From Micromonospora humi (GTDB taxonomy: Bacteria; Actinomycetota; Actinomycetes; Mycobacteriales; Micromonosporaceae): a stretch of DNA of 64,000 bases. Below, piece by piece: positions 16,075 to 24,253 of this stretch. The notes under the pieces were generated by a model. It had not been told where the DNA came from. It made no database searches and saw nothing but the letters and a program-made list of their open reading frames with translations. The stretch covers positions 1-64,000 of the forward strand of contig NZ_FMDM01000011.1 in assembly GCF_900090105.1 (NCBI RefSeq). The letters run 5' to 3'. Within the stretch, counting starts at the first letter, position 1. Every line of letters begins with the position of its first letter. A program made the position numbers and the translations under genes.

Positions 16075-16356
16075 ATGTCGACACCACGGCTACGCCGTCG
16101 CCGGGCCTCGCCCGTCCGGGCCCGGCTCGCGAGCGCGACCGGCGCGCAGGCCACCGGGGCACAGGCCACCGGCGCCCGGGCGCTCGGTGCCACGGCCGTG
16201 GGCGCGCTGGCCCTGGGCGCGTTCGCGCTCGGCGCGGTGTCGGTGGGCGCGCTAGTGATCGGCCGGCTGGCGGTGCGCCGCGCGGTGATCCGCGAGCTGC
16301 GCATCGGCCGGCTCGAGGTGGACGAGCTGGTCGTCCGGCACGGCGACCGGGGATGA
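16075..16356 (+). CDS. Small alanine/glycine-repeat protein
   Basis: 93 residues. After a basic N-terminus (PRLRRRRASPVRARL) come repeats of the form ATGAQATGAQATGARALGAT and VGALALGAFALGAVSVGALV, then IRELRIGRLEVDELVV. The five-residue periodicity (A/L-x-G-A-x) recalls pentapeptide/hexapeptide solenoids, but the middle is also hydrophobic enough for membrane association. Role unknown; it sits between pflA and the convergent cyclic-nucleotide-binding gene. Confidence 0.65.
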   Translation: MSTPRLRRRRASPVRARLASATGAQATGAQATGARALGATAVGALALGAFALGAVSVGALVIGRLAVRRAVIRELRIGRLEVDELVVRHGDRG

Positions 16357-16357
16357 G

Positions 16358-16828
16358 TCAGCTCGCCGCGCTCGTCGGATAGCCGTAGAGGTCGAGCAGG
16401 CGCACCCGGGACGCCTGGAGACGGTCCACCACCACGCTCATGAACCGGGCGGTGAGCTGCCGACCCAGCGTGTCGTCGGACTCCATCAACCGCCGCACCC
16501 CCTCCGCGTCGAACTCGACCGCGGTGCTGCGCAGCGTGGCCACCGCGCCGAACTGCCAGCGGTAGGGCGGGAAGAGCCAGGACCAGCCGAGCACCCCGCC
16601 GGCGCCGATCGTCTCGATGCCCACGTCCCCGCGGCCGGGGACCGGGAAGTCCAACGCCACCTGACCGCCCCGGACCAGCCAGAACCGCTCGGCCGGCTGG
16701 CCGGCGCGAAACAGCCGGTGCCCCGGGTGCCAGGCCACCGGGCGGGCGTAGCCGGTGAGTCGGGGCAGCCACCCGTCTGGCAGTCCGGCCAGGAACGGGT
16801 GCACACGCAGCATCTCCAGCGGGGTCAT
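16358..16828 (-). CDS. Cyclic nucleotide-binding domain protein without DNA-binding domain
   Basis: 156 residues forming one cNMP-binding beta-roll (HPGHRLFRAGQPAERFWLVRGGQVAL is the Crp/FNR-like barrel; the phosphate-binding cassette region is GAGGVLGWSWLF and departs from the classical GE-RxA signature, so ligand binding is uncertain). No C-terminal helix-turn-helix follows, so it is not a Crp-type regulator. ATG 16828 has GGAGG 4 nt upstream. It is convergent with the repeat protein and divergent from the stress protein. Confidence 0.78.
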   Translation of the reverse strand: MTPLEMLRVHPFLAGLPDGWLPRLTGYARPVAWHPGHRLFRAGQPAERFWLVRGGQVALDFPVPGRGDVGIETIGAGGVLGWSWLFPPYRWQFGAVATLRSTAVEFDAEGVRRLMESDDTLGRQLTARFMSVVVDRLQASRVRLLDLYGYPTSAAS

Positions 16829-16967
16829 CACGCCTCCACGGATCGGCGGCAGGAAGCCGTGGTTCCATCCCACCCGCTCCGGTGCCGGCGCGGCAGGGCC
16901 GATGGTCCCGGCCCGGGGCTACGGGAGAGGCCACAATGGGGCGAGCCGACCGGAGGGGACGCAGCCG

Positions 16968-17852
16968 ATGAACCGACCCGTCGTGGCGGGGGTGGACGGA
17001 TCGCCGTCCAGCCTGACCGCCGCCGACCAGGCCGCCGCGGTCGCCGTGGCCCGCTCCCGGCCGCTGCTGCTGGTGCACGGCTACCTGCACCCGCTCGGCT
17101 ACGGCGTGCCGCTCAATCCGTACGACCTCGGGGTGCCGGCGCCGACCGAGGAGGCGGAGAAGATGCTCGAACGGGTCGCCGCCGACCTGACCGACCGGCA
17201 CCCCGGGCTGCGGGTGGCGGTGCGGCAGGTCGCCGGCGGCCCGGGCGCGGCGCTGGTGGAGGAGTCGCGGCGGGCCGAGCTGGTGGTGGTGGGCAGCCGG
17301 GGCGTGGGCGGCTTCGCCGGGCTGCTGCTCGGGTCGGTGGGCGGGCAGCTCGCCCAGCACGGGCACTGCCCGGTGCTCGTCGTCCGCCCCGAGGAACAGC
17401 CGATCCCGGTCGACGGTCCGGTGCTGGTGGGCGTGGACGGCTCCGACGCGGCGGCGTACGCCGTCGACCTCGCCGCGGACGAGGCCGCCCGCCGCGACGT
17501 CGAGCTGGTGCTGACGCACGTGCGCGCGCCGGAGCGCGGGGCGGCGGCGCCGGAGGTGGCGGCCGAGGCGAGCACCGCCGAGCGGGCCGAGGCGGCCGAG
17601 CTGCTGGGCGTCGCCGCCGCGCGCGTCCGGGCAGCGCACCCCGGGCTGCGGGTGACCGAACGCGCCGAGGTCGCCGCGTCCCCGGAGACCGCGCTGCGGG
17701 AGGCGAGCGCGCAGGCGTCGCTGGTGGTGGTCGGCTCGCGGGGCCGGGGTGGCTTCGCCGGGATGCTGCTCGGCTCGGTCAGCCAGGCCCTGGTGCAGCA
17801 CGCCCACTGCCCGGTGCTGATCGCCCACCGGCCGGAGCCGGCCGACGACTGA
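16968..17852 (+). CDS. Universal stress protein, tandem UspA domains
   Basis: 294 residues with two UspA domains (about 1-138 and 146-290), each starting VxVGVDGS and each ending in the ATP-binding pattern GSRGxGGFAGxLLGSV followed by HCPVLV/I. ATP-binding Usp proteins with this tandem form are typical of actinobacterial hypoxia/dormancy regulons. CGGAGGGG lies 9 nt before ATG 16968. Position next to ppdK/pfl supports a stress-survival link, though no DosR-type site was recognised upstream. Confidence 0.92.
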   Translation: MNRPVVAGVDGSPSSLTAADQAAAVAVARSRPLLLVHGYLHPLGYGVPLNPYDLGVPAPTEEAEKMLERVAADLTDRHPGLRVAVRQVAGGPGAALVEESRRAELVVVGSRGVGGFAGLLLGSVGGQLAQHGHCPVLVVRPEEQPIPVDGPVLVGVDGSDAAAYAVDLAADEAARRDVELVLTHVRAPERGAAAPEVAAEASTAERAEAAELLGVAAARVRAAHPGLRVTERAEVAASPETALREASAQASLVVVGSRGRGGFAGMLLGSVSQALVQHAHCPVLIAHRPEPADD

Positions 17853-17867
17853 GCCCGACGCCCCGGA

Positions 17868-18494
17868 TCAGGACGGGGCGCGGCCGGCGAGCAGGTCGGC
17901 GAAGTCGGTGGTGAGGGCGAACGGGTCGACCGGACCGGTCGCCGGCGGGCGGCGGTCCACCTGCTCGGCCAGCTCGGCGGCGGCCCGGCGGATCCGGGCC
18001 CGCAGCGGGCTGTCGCCGTCGTCGCCGGCCCAGTCCTCCGGTGCCGCGAACACCGCCGTCGGCAGCGTCACCGCCCGCAGGTACGTGAACATCGGCCGGA
18101 CCGCGTGCTCCAGCGCCAGCGAGTGCCGGGCGGTGCCGCCGGTCGCACCGAGCAGCACCGGCGTGCCGGCCAGCGCGTCCCGGTCCACCACGTCGAAGAA
18201 CGACTTGAACAGCCCGTTGTAGGACGCGTTGAAGATCGGCGTGACGGCGATCAGCCCGTCGGCCGCCGCCACGGCGTCCAGCGTCTCGCGCAGGGCGGCC
18301 GGCGCGAAGCCGGTGAGCAGGTGGTTGACCACGTCGTGGGCGTGCTCGCGCAGGTCCACCGGGCGCAGGTCGACGTCCGCGCCGCGCCCGGCCAACTCGC
18401 CGCGGGCGGCCGCGGCGAGCTGGTCGGCGAGCAGGCGGGTGGACGAGGGCTGGCCGAGACCGGCCGAGACGACCACGAGGGTACGCCGGGTCAT
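17868..18494 (-). CDS. NAD(P)H-dependent FMN reductase (CE1759-like, LLM partner)
   Basis: 208 residues with a flavodoxin-like fold: LVVVSAGLGQPSSTRLLADQL is the FMN phosphate loop and TPIFNASYNGLFKSFFD the second flavin contact. It supplies reduced FMN. Its ATG overlaps the stop of the upstream monooxygenase (ATGA, 18491-18494); such monooxygenase/reductase pairs are known as the CE1758/CE1759 families of actinobacteria. It ends 15 nt from the stress-protein stop, convergent. Confidence 0.88.
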   Translation of the reverse strand: MTRRTLVVVSAGLGQPSSTRLLADQLAAAARGELAGRGADVDLRPVDLREHAHDVVNHLLTGFAPAALRETLDAVAAADGLIAVTPIFNASYNGLFKSFFDVVDRDALAGTPVLLGATGGTARHSLALEHAVRPMFTYLRAVTLPTAVFAAPEDWAGDDGDSPLRARIRRAAAELAEQVDRRPPATGPVDPFALTTDFADLLAGRAPS

Positions 18495-19594
18495 CGCTTC
18501 TCCTCCTCGGTGGTCGTGCCGGCCTCGCGGGCGGCGAGCAGGCTGGCGTGGGTGGGCGCCTCGGGCACGTGCGCCGGACGCATCGAGTCGAACTCCTTGC
18601 GCAGCACCGGAACCACCTCCTCGCCGAGCAGGTCGAGCTGCTCCAGCACCGTCTTCAGCGGCAGGCCGGCGTGGTCCATCAGGAAGAGCTGCCGCTGGTA
18701 GTCACCGACGTACTCGCGGAAGCCCAGCGTGCGGTCGATGACCTGCTGCGGGCTGCCGACGGTCAGCGGCGTCTCCCGGGTGAAGTCCTCCAGCGACGGG
18801 CCGTGCCCGTAGACCGGCGCGTTGTCGAAGTAGGGCCGGAACTCGCGTACCGCGTCCTGCGAGTTGCGGCGCATGAAGACCTGCCCGCCCAGGCCGACGA
18901 TCGCCTGCTCGGGCGTGCCGTGGCCGTAGTGCGCCCAGCGCTGGCGGTAGAGGCCGACCATCCGCTGGGTGTGCTCCTTGGGCCAGAAGATGTGGTTGGC
19001 GAAGAAGCCGTCGCCGTAGTAGGCGGCCTGCTCGGCGATCTCCGGGCTGCGGATCGAGCCGTGCCAGACGAACGGCGGCACGCCGTCGAGCGGGCGCGGC
19101 GTCGAGGTGAACGACTGCAGCGGCGTGCGGAACTTGCCCTTCCAGTCGACCACGTCCTCGCGCCACAGCCGGTGCAGCAGGTCGTAGTTCTCGATGGCGA
19201 GCGGGATGCCGTTGCGGATGTCCTGCCCGAACCACGGGTAGACCGGGCCGGTGTTGCCGCGCCCCATCATCAGGTCCACCCGGCCGTCGGCCAGGTGCTG
19301 GAGCATCGCGTAGTCCTCGGCGATCTTCACCGGGTCGTTGGTGGTGATCAGCGTGGTCGAGGTGGAGAGCAGCAGGCGCTCGGTGCGTGCCGCGATCCAG
19401 CCGAGCATGGTGGTCGGCGACGACGGCACGAACGGCGGGTTGTGGTGCTCGCCGGTGGCGAAGACGTCCAGGCCGACCTCTTCGGCCTTGAGCGCGATGG
19501 TGGTCATGGCCTTGATCCGGTCACGCTCGGACGGCAGCCGCCCGGTGGTCGGGTCGACGGTGACGTCACCGACGGTGAAGATTCCGAACTGCAT
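18491..19594 (-). CDS. LLM-class flavin-dependent monooxygenase (CE1758-like)
   Basis: 367 residues, luciferase-like TIM barrel (MQFGIFTVGD start; FATGEHHNPPFVPSSP; DLMMGRGNTGPVYPWFG). It is FMNH2-dependent and probably fed by the reductase coupled to its 3' end. GAGGAG lies 6 nt before ATG 19594. A palindrome at 19652-19669 upstream suggests control by a MarR-like repressor not encoded here. Substrate unknown. Confidence 0.88.
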   Translation of the reverse strand: MQFGIFTVGDVTVDPTTGRLPSERDRIKAMTTIALKAEEVGLDVFATGEHHNPPFVPSSPTTMLGWIAARTERLLLSTSTTLITTNDPVKIAEDYAMLQHLADGRVDLMMGRGNTGPVYPWFGQDIRNGIPLAIENYDLLHRLWREDVVDWKGKFRTPLQSFTSTPRPLDGVPPFVWHGSIRSPEIAEQAAYYGDGFFANHIFWPKEHTQRMVGLYRQRWAHYGHGTPEQAIVGLGGQVFMRRNSQDAVREFRPYFDNAPVYGHGPSLEDFTRETPLTVGSPQQVIDRTLGFREYVGDYQRQLFLMDHAGLPLKTVLEQLDLLGEEVVPVLRKEFDSMRPAHVPEAPTHASLLAAREAGTTTEEEKR

Positions 19595-19651
19595 GACCAG
19601 CTCCTCGGGGTGAGATCCGGACCGGTCGGCCCGGCATCGTCCCGCACAACC

Positions 19652-19669
19652 TATTTGACGAGTCAACTA
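19652..19669. promoter_or_regulatory. Palindromic operator TATTTGAC-GA-GTCAACTA
   Basis: Arms TATTTGAC and GTCAACTA are inverse repeats with one mismatch around a 2-bp centre. The TTGAC-NN-GTCAA form and size suit a MarR-type dimer. On the monooxygenase strand a TAGGTT -10-like box lies at its edge (19653-19648), so binding would block transcription of the LLM gene pair. Confidence 0.5.
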
Positions 19670-19722
19670 TTCCGCCGCCCGGCACCCCCAGCGTGGCCCG
19701 GCTCACCCCGACCACGATGCGT

Positions 19723-19792
19723 CGATCTTGCAGTTGCGGCCCCCGCGATGTCTTGTTCGTCCCGTTGTCGGAGGGCCGAAACTGCAAGATCG
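19723..19792. repeat. Palindromic intergenic repeat (CGATCWWGNAGTT family), copy 2
   Basis: Left arm CGATCTTGCAGTTGCGGCC (19723-19741) and inverse right arm 19774-19792, 18 of 19 matching, 32-nt loop. Same frame as copies at 12825 and 20467, with different but still complementary stem letters. It lies between divergent genes. Confidence 0.7.
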
Positions 19793-19833
19793 CGGAGGGA
19801 CGGAACCGGGTTCGGCGACTAGCCTTGCCGGCC

Positions 19834-20448
19834 ATGACGTACCCCTGGCTCGACGCGCCGGCCGCGGACGTCGCGGCGACCGCGCGGACCCTGCTCGGCT
19901 GGACCGTCTCGGCGAACGGCGTACGGATCCGGCTGACCGAGGTCGAGGCGTACGCGGGCACCGGGGAGGATCCGGCGTCGCACGCCCACCGGGGGCCGAC
20001 CCCGCGCAACCGGGTGATGTTCGGGCCGGCCGGGCACGTCTACGTGTACTTCGTGTTCGGCATGCACTGGTGCGCGAACATCGTCTGCGGTCGCGACGGC
20101 GAGGCGGCAGCCGTGCTGCTGCGCGCCGGCGAGGTGGTCGACGGAATCGGGACCGCGCGGGAGCGGCGCCCCCGGGCCTCGGACCGGGACCTGGCCCGGG
20201 GGCCGGCCCGGCTGGTCACCGCGCTCGGGCTCGATCGCGACGCCAACGGCACCTCGGCCGTCGACGGCACCGGACCGCTGCTCCTGACCCCGCCGGCGGA
20301 CCCGGTCGACCCGGCGCGGATCGCCGCCGGCCCCCGCGTCGGCGTCGCCGCGGCGCACGACCTGCCGTGGCGCTTCTGGCTGGCCGACGAGCCGAGCGTG
20401 AGCGTCTACCGCCGGCACACCCCGCGCCCCCGACCCACGCCGCGTTGA
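19834..20448 (+). CDS. mpg: 3-methyladenine DNA glycosylase (Mpg/AAG family)
   Basis: 204 residues. TEVEAYAGTGEDPASHAHRGPTP contains the conserved glutamate/histidine active-site region; FGPAGHVYVYFVFGMHWCANIV and LLRAGEVV are family hallmarks. It excises alkylated purines in base-excision repair. ATG 19834 follows TAGCCT (19820-19825) by 8 nt, so it may be leaderless. Single gene with palindromic repeats on both sides. Confidence 0.93.
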   Translation: MTYPWLDAPAADVAATARTLLGWTVSANGVRIRLTEVEAYAGTGEDPASHAHRGPTPRNRVMFGPAGHVYVYFVFGMHWCANIVCGRDGEAAAVLLRAGEVVDGIGTARERRPRASDRDLARGPARLVTALGLDRDANGTSAVDGTGPLLLTPPADPVDPARIAAGPRVGVAAAHDLPWRFWLADEPSVSVYRRHTPRPRPTPR

Positions 20449-20466
20449 CCCCCGCACCCGCACCGT

Positions 20467-20522
20467 CGATCAAGGCGTTTGTGTCGGGGAAGGCGCCACG
20501 GGCGACGCGAACTCCTTGATCA
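20467..20522. repeat. Palindromic intergenic repeat (CGATCWWGNAGTT family), copy 3
   Basis: Left arm CGATCAAGGCGTTTGTGTCG (20467-20486), right arm 20503-20522 inverse with 16 of 20 matching, 16-nt loop. It begins 18 bp after the mpg stop and may terminate it. The remaining sequence to 20640 shows nothing further. Confidence 0.65.
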
Positions 20523-20643
20523 CCCGGCCCCGGGCGGGCGGGGGCGGGACCGGTGGGGAGGGTTCGGCAACCGGGGCGTCGTGCCGGCACGTCTCACAGG
20601 GGAGAACCCGGGCTTTGGCGTACGAATGACTTTCAACGAGGTG

Positions 20644-20673
20644 TTGACAACATGCCATTCCCGGGTGTCTGAT
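20644..20673 (+). promoter_or_regulatory. Promoter with consensus -35 for a leaderless gene
   Basis: TTGACA (20644-20649), 18-bp spacer, -10 TCTGAT (20668-20673), then 7 nt to ATG 20681. This rules out the in-frame ATG at 20672, which lies inside the -10 box. Confidence 0.6.
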
Positions 20674-20680
20674 GGACGGC

Positions 20681-21109
20681 ATGGTCACCGTGGACAACGA
20701 CCCGTTCGCCGCTCCGGATGCTGCCCAGGCCCGGGCCCACCGCAACTACGCGGCGCTGCTGCGGATCGCCGAGCGGCACGCCGGCACCAACTCCCGCCGT
20801 CGGCGCTACGCGCACCCCGACGTGCCCGAGGCCTACGAGGCGGCCACGCTGGTGATGGCGCTCGCCGGCGGCGCTGCCGAGCTGGACGCGGGCGAGGAAC
20901 CGGTCGACCAGGCCGACCTGATGGCCGCGCTGACCCTGATTCCGCACGTGCGGGCCGAGGTGGACGTGCTGGAGGCCGGGCTGCTCCAGGTGGCCCGGGG
21001 CCGGGGCATGACCTGGCAGGCGATCGCCTTCGGGCTGGGCCTCGGCAGCGCCCAGGCCGCCCGGCAGCGCTTCGAGCGCCTCACCGTGCGCACCGGCACC
21101 GGCGACTGA
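20681..21109 (+). CDS. Hypothetical helical protein with possible HTH
   Basis: 142 residues, alpha-helical and acidic. The last 35 residues (GMTWQAIAFGLGLGSAQAARQRFERL) look like a helix-turn-helix of the kind that reads 'TW..IA..LG.S..AA..RF.R'. No other domain was recognised. The start at 20681 is dictated by the promoter 7 nt upstream. A DNA-binding role is a guess from this motif. Confidence 0.65.
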   Translation: MVTVDNDPFAAPDAAQARAHRNYAALLRIAERHAGTNSRRRRYAHPDVPEAYEAATLVMALAGGAAELDAGEEPVDQADLMAALTLIPHVRAEVDVLEAGLLQVARGRGMTWQAIAFGLGLGSAQAARQRFERLTVRTGTGD

Positions 21110-21175
21110 GCCCGCTCGCCCCTGTCACAGCCGCGGGCGAGACTGTGCCGGACGACGACGGCACGGGAGGACGCG

Positions 21176-21529
21176 ATGACGCGCGACGAGATGCTGGCCT
21201 ACTGCCTGGCGAAGCCGGGCGCCTGGCTGGACCGCCCCTGGGAGGGCGACGAGGTGGTGAAGGTGGGCAGCCGGATCTTCGCGTTCCTCGGCTCCCCTGA
21301 CGGCGAGGCGCGGCTCGGCGTCAAGTGCGGGCCGTCCCGGGAGGTGGCCGACGAGTGGCTTCACCGGTTCCCCGACGACGCCCGGCCCTCGCCCTACATC
21401 GGCCGGTCCGGGTGGAACACGCTGCGCCTGACCGGCGGCATCCCCGACGACGAGCTGGTCGACGCGGCCGACGGGTCGTACGACGCGGTGGTGGCCAAGC
21501 TCCCGAAGCGGGAGCGGCCGACGGTGTGA
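21176..21529 (+). CDS. MmcQ/YjbR family protein
   Basis: 117 residues with the YjbR fold pattern: N-terminal MLAYCLAKPGAWLDRPWEGDEVVKVGSRIFAFL, then RLGVKCGPSREVADEWL and C-terminal SGWNTLRLTGGIPDDEL. Members bind DNA or small ligands; function is poorly known. GGGAGG precedes ATG 21176. It is convergent with argH. Confidence 0.85.
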   Translation: MTRDEMLAYCLAKPGAWLDRPWEGDEVVKVGSRIFAFLGSPDGEARLGVKCGPSREVADEWLHRFPDDARPSPYIGRSGWNTLRLTGGIPDDELVDAADGSYDAVVAKLPKRERPTV

Positions 21530-21569
21530 GCCCCGCGCGGCGGCCGGGCCACCACGCGGGGCGTGCGGG

Positions 21570-23045
21570 TCAGCGGGGCACGACCTGCTCGGCGGCCCAG
21601 TCCCGCCAGCCGGCCAGCCGGTCCGCGGCGGCGGCGAGCTGGTCGGCGACCGGCCCGGGCCCGGTCGAACCCGGGGTGGTACGGGCGGCGAGCGCCGAGC
21701 GCACCGAGAGCACGTCGCGCACCGACGGGTCCAGGTGCTCGCTCACCGCGGCCAGGTCGGTGTCGGACACCTCGTCCAGCGCGCAGTCGCGGGCCGCGCA
21801 GAGCGCCACCAGCCGGCCGGTGATCTCGTGCGCGTCGCGGAACGGCACGTGACGCCGGACCAGCCAGTCGGCGACCTCGGTGGCCAGCGAGAAGCCCGAG
21901 GGCGCGGTGGCCGCGAGCCGGTCCACCCGGACCGTCATCGTGGAGATCATCCCGGCCAGCGCGGGCAGCAGCAGCTCCAGCGTGTCGACAGCGTCGAACG
22001 CCGGCTCCTTGTCCTCCTGCATGTCCCGGTCGTAGGTCATCGGCAGGCCCTTGAGCATGGTGAGCACGCTCATCAGACCGCCGACCAACCGGCCGGACTT
22101 GCCCCGGGCCAGCTCGGCGATGTCCGCGTTCTTCTTCTGCGGCATGATCGACGAGCCGGTGGCGAACGAGTCGTCCAGCTCGACCCAGCCGAACTCCTGC
22201 GACGTCCAGAGCACCACCTCCTCGCCGAGGCGGGACAGGTGCACGCCGGTCAGCGCGGTGACGAAGAGGAACTCGGCCACGAAGTCCCGGTCGGCCACCG
22301 CGTCCATCGAGTTGGCGAACGAGGTGCGGAAGCCCAGCTCCTTAGCGACCGCCACCGGGTCCAGCGGCAGCCCGGAGCCGGCCAGCGCGCCGGCGCCGAG
22401 CGGGCTGATCGCCGTCCGCTCGTCCCAGTCACGCAGCCGCTCCAGGTCGCGCAGCAGCGGCTGCACGTGCGCCAGCAGCCAGTGCCCGAACGTCACCGGC
22501 TGCGCGTGCTGCAGGTGGGTCATGCCGGGCGCGGCGGTGTCCACGTGCCGCTCCGCCTGCTCGACGAGCGCCTCGGCCAGCTCGACCAGCCGGGCGGCCA
22601 CGCCCCGGGCGTGGTCGCGCAGATAGAGCCGCAGGTCGGTGGCGACCTGGTCGTTGCGGGACCGGCCGGCGCGCAGCTTGCCGCCCAGGCTGCCCAGCCG
22701 CTCCAGCAGGCCGCGCTCCAGGGCGGTGTGCACATCCTCGTCGTCCACGGTGGGGCGGAACGCGCCGGAGGCGCAGGCGGCCTCCAGGTCGTCCAGCGCG
22801 GCCAGCATCCGCCCCAGCTCGTCGGGGTCGAGCAGGCCGGCGCCGGCGAGGACCCGGGCGTGCGCCCGGGACCCGGCGATGTCGTACGGGGCGAGGCGCC
22901 AGTCGAACTGGACGCTCACCGACAGCCGCGCGAGCGCCTCGGCGGGGCCGCCGGCGAACCGGCCTCCCCAGAGGCTCGTCCGGTTGGTGGCGGCGCTGTT
23001 CTCGGTCAGGCTCTTGTCGTCCACCCCACCCATTGTGCTGGTCAC
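21570..23045 (-). CDS. argH: Argininosuccinate lyase
   Basis: 491 residues. It cleaves argininosuccinate to arginine and fumarate, the last step of the pathway. The superfamily signature is GSSIMPQKKNAD; SRNDQVATD and THLQHAQPVTFGHW are the other two conserved segments. The GTG at 23045 overlaps the argG stop (GTGA) and has AAGGGG 7 nt upstream; an ATG four codons later (23033) is the alternative. Last gene of the arg operon. Confidence 0.96.
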   Translation of the reverse strand: MTSTMGGVDDKSLTENSAATNRTSLWGGRFAGGPAEALARLSVSVQFDWRLAPYDIAGSRAHARVLAGAGLLDPDELGRMLAALDDLEAACASGAFRPTVDDEDVHTALERGLLERLGSLGGKLRAGRSRNDQVATDLRLYLRDHARGVAARLVELAEALVEQAERHVDTAAPGMTHLQHAQPVTFGHWLLAHVQPLLRDLERLRDWDERTAISPLGAGALAGSGLPLDPVAVAKELGFRTSFANSMDAVADRDFVAEFLFVTALTGVHLSRLGEEVVLWTSQEFGWVELDDSFATGSSIMPQKKNADIAELARGKSGRLVGGLMSVLTMLKGLPMTYDRDMQEDKEPAFDAVDTLELLLPALAGMISTMTVRVDRLAATAPSGFSLATEVADWLVRRHVPFRDAHEITGRLVALCAARDCALDEVSDTDLAAVSEHLDPSVRDVLSVRSALAARTTPGSTGPGPVADQLAAAADRLAGWRDWAAEQVVPR

Positions 23046-24253
23046 GACCGCACCCCTTCCCACCGGGCGTCCCGCGCCGCGGCCATCGTGCTGGGCAGGC
23101 CCCAGAGCTGCACGAAGCCCTTCGCCAGCGTCTGGTCGAACGTGTCGCCGGCGTCGTAGGTGGCCAGACCGAAGTCGTAGAGGCTCGCCTCGGAACGCCG
23201 GCCGGTCACCACCGCCCGGCCGCCGTGCAGGGTCAGCCGCACCTCGCCGCTGACGTGCCGCTGCGCGTCGTCGATGAACGCGTCCAGCGAGCGCTTCAGC
23301 GGGCTGAACCAGAGGCCGTCGTAGACCAGCTCGACCCAGCGCTGCTCGACGCCGCGCTTGAACCGGGCCAGGTCCCGCTCCACCGTCACCGCCTCCAGCT
23401 CCCGGTGCGCGGTGACCAGGGCGAGCGCGCCGGGCGCCTCGTACACCTCGCGGCTCTTGATGCCGACCAGCCGGTCCTCGACCATGTCGAGCCGGCCCAC
23501 GCCCTGGGCGCCGGCGCGCCGGTTCAGCTCGCGGATCGCCTGGTAGGGCGTGACCGTCTCGCCGTCGATCGCGACCGGGACGCCGGCGTCGAACGTGAGG
23601 ACCAGCTCGTCGGCGTCGCGCTGCTCCGCCGGGTCCTCGGTGTACGCGTAGAGGTCCTCGACCGGGGCGGTCCAGATGTCCTCCAGGAAGCCGGTCTCCA
23701 CGGCCCGACCCCACAGGTTCTGGTCGATCGAGTACGGCGACCGGGCCGTCACGTCGATCGGCAGGCCCTTCTCCTCGGCGAAGGCGATCGCCTTGTCCCG
23801 GGTCCGGGCGACGTCGCGGGCCGGCGCGACGACCGTCAGGTCGGGCGCGAGCGCGTTCAGGCCGACCTCGAAGCGGACCTGGTCGTTGCCCTTGCCGGTA
23901 CAGCCGTGCGACACGATCGTGCCGCCGTGCCGCCGCGCGGCGGCCACCAGGTGGGTGACGATCAGTGGCCGGGACAGCGCGGAGACCAGCGGGTAGCGGT
24001 CCATGTAGAGCGCGTTGGCCCGGACCGCCGGCAGGCAGTAGTCGGCGGCGAACTCGTCCCGCGCGTCGACCACCTCGGCCTCGACGGCGCCGCAGTCCAG
24101 CGCCCGCCGCCTGATCACCTCCATGTCCTCGCCGCCCTGGCCGACGTCGACCGCGACCGCGATCACCTCGGCGCCGGTCCGCTCGGCCAGGTAGGGGATG
24201 GCGACGGAGGTGTCCAGACCCCCGGAGTACGCGAGGACGACCCGCTCGCTCAT
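23042..24253 (-). CDS. argG: Argininosuccinate synthase
   Basis: 403 residues. It joins citrulline and aspartate using ATP. The N-terminal ATP loop is AYSGGLDTSVA; SHGCTGKGNDQVRFE and ENLWG-type SIDQNLWGRAVE are conserved. The ATG overlaps the argR stop (ATGA), and its own stop overlaps the argH start. Confidence 0.97.
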   Translation of the reverse strand: MSERVVLAYSGGLDTSVAIPYLAERTGAEVIAVAVDVGQGGEDMEVIRRRALDCGAVEAEVVDARDEFAADYCLPAVRANALYMDRYPLVSALSRPLIVTHLVAAARRHGGTIVSHGCTGKGNDQVRFEVGLNALAPDLTVVAPARDVARTRDKAIAFAEEKGLPIDVTARSPYSIDQNLWGRAVETGFLEDIWTAPVEDLYAYTEDPAEQRDADELVLTFDAGVPVAIDGETVTPYQAIRELNRRAGAQGVGRLDMVEDRLVGIKSREVYEAPGALALVTAHRELEAVTVERDLARFKRGVEQRWVELVYDGLWFSPLKRSLDAFIDDAQRHVSGEVRLTLHGGRAVVTGRRSEASLYDFGLATYDAGDTFDQTLAKGFVQLWGLPSTMAAARDARWEGVRS

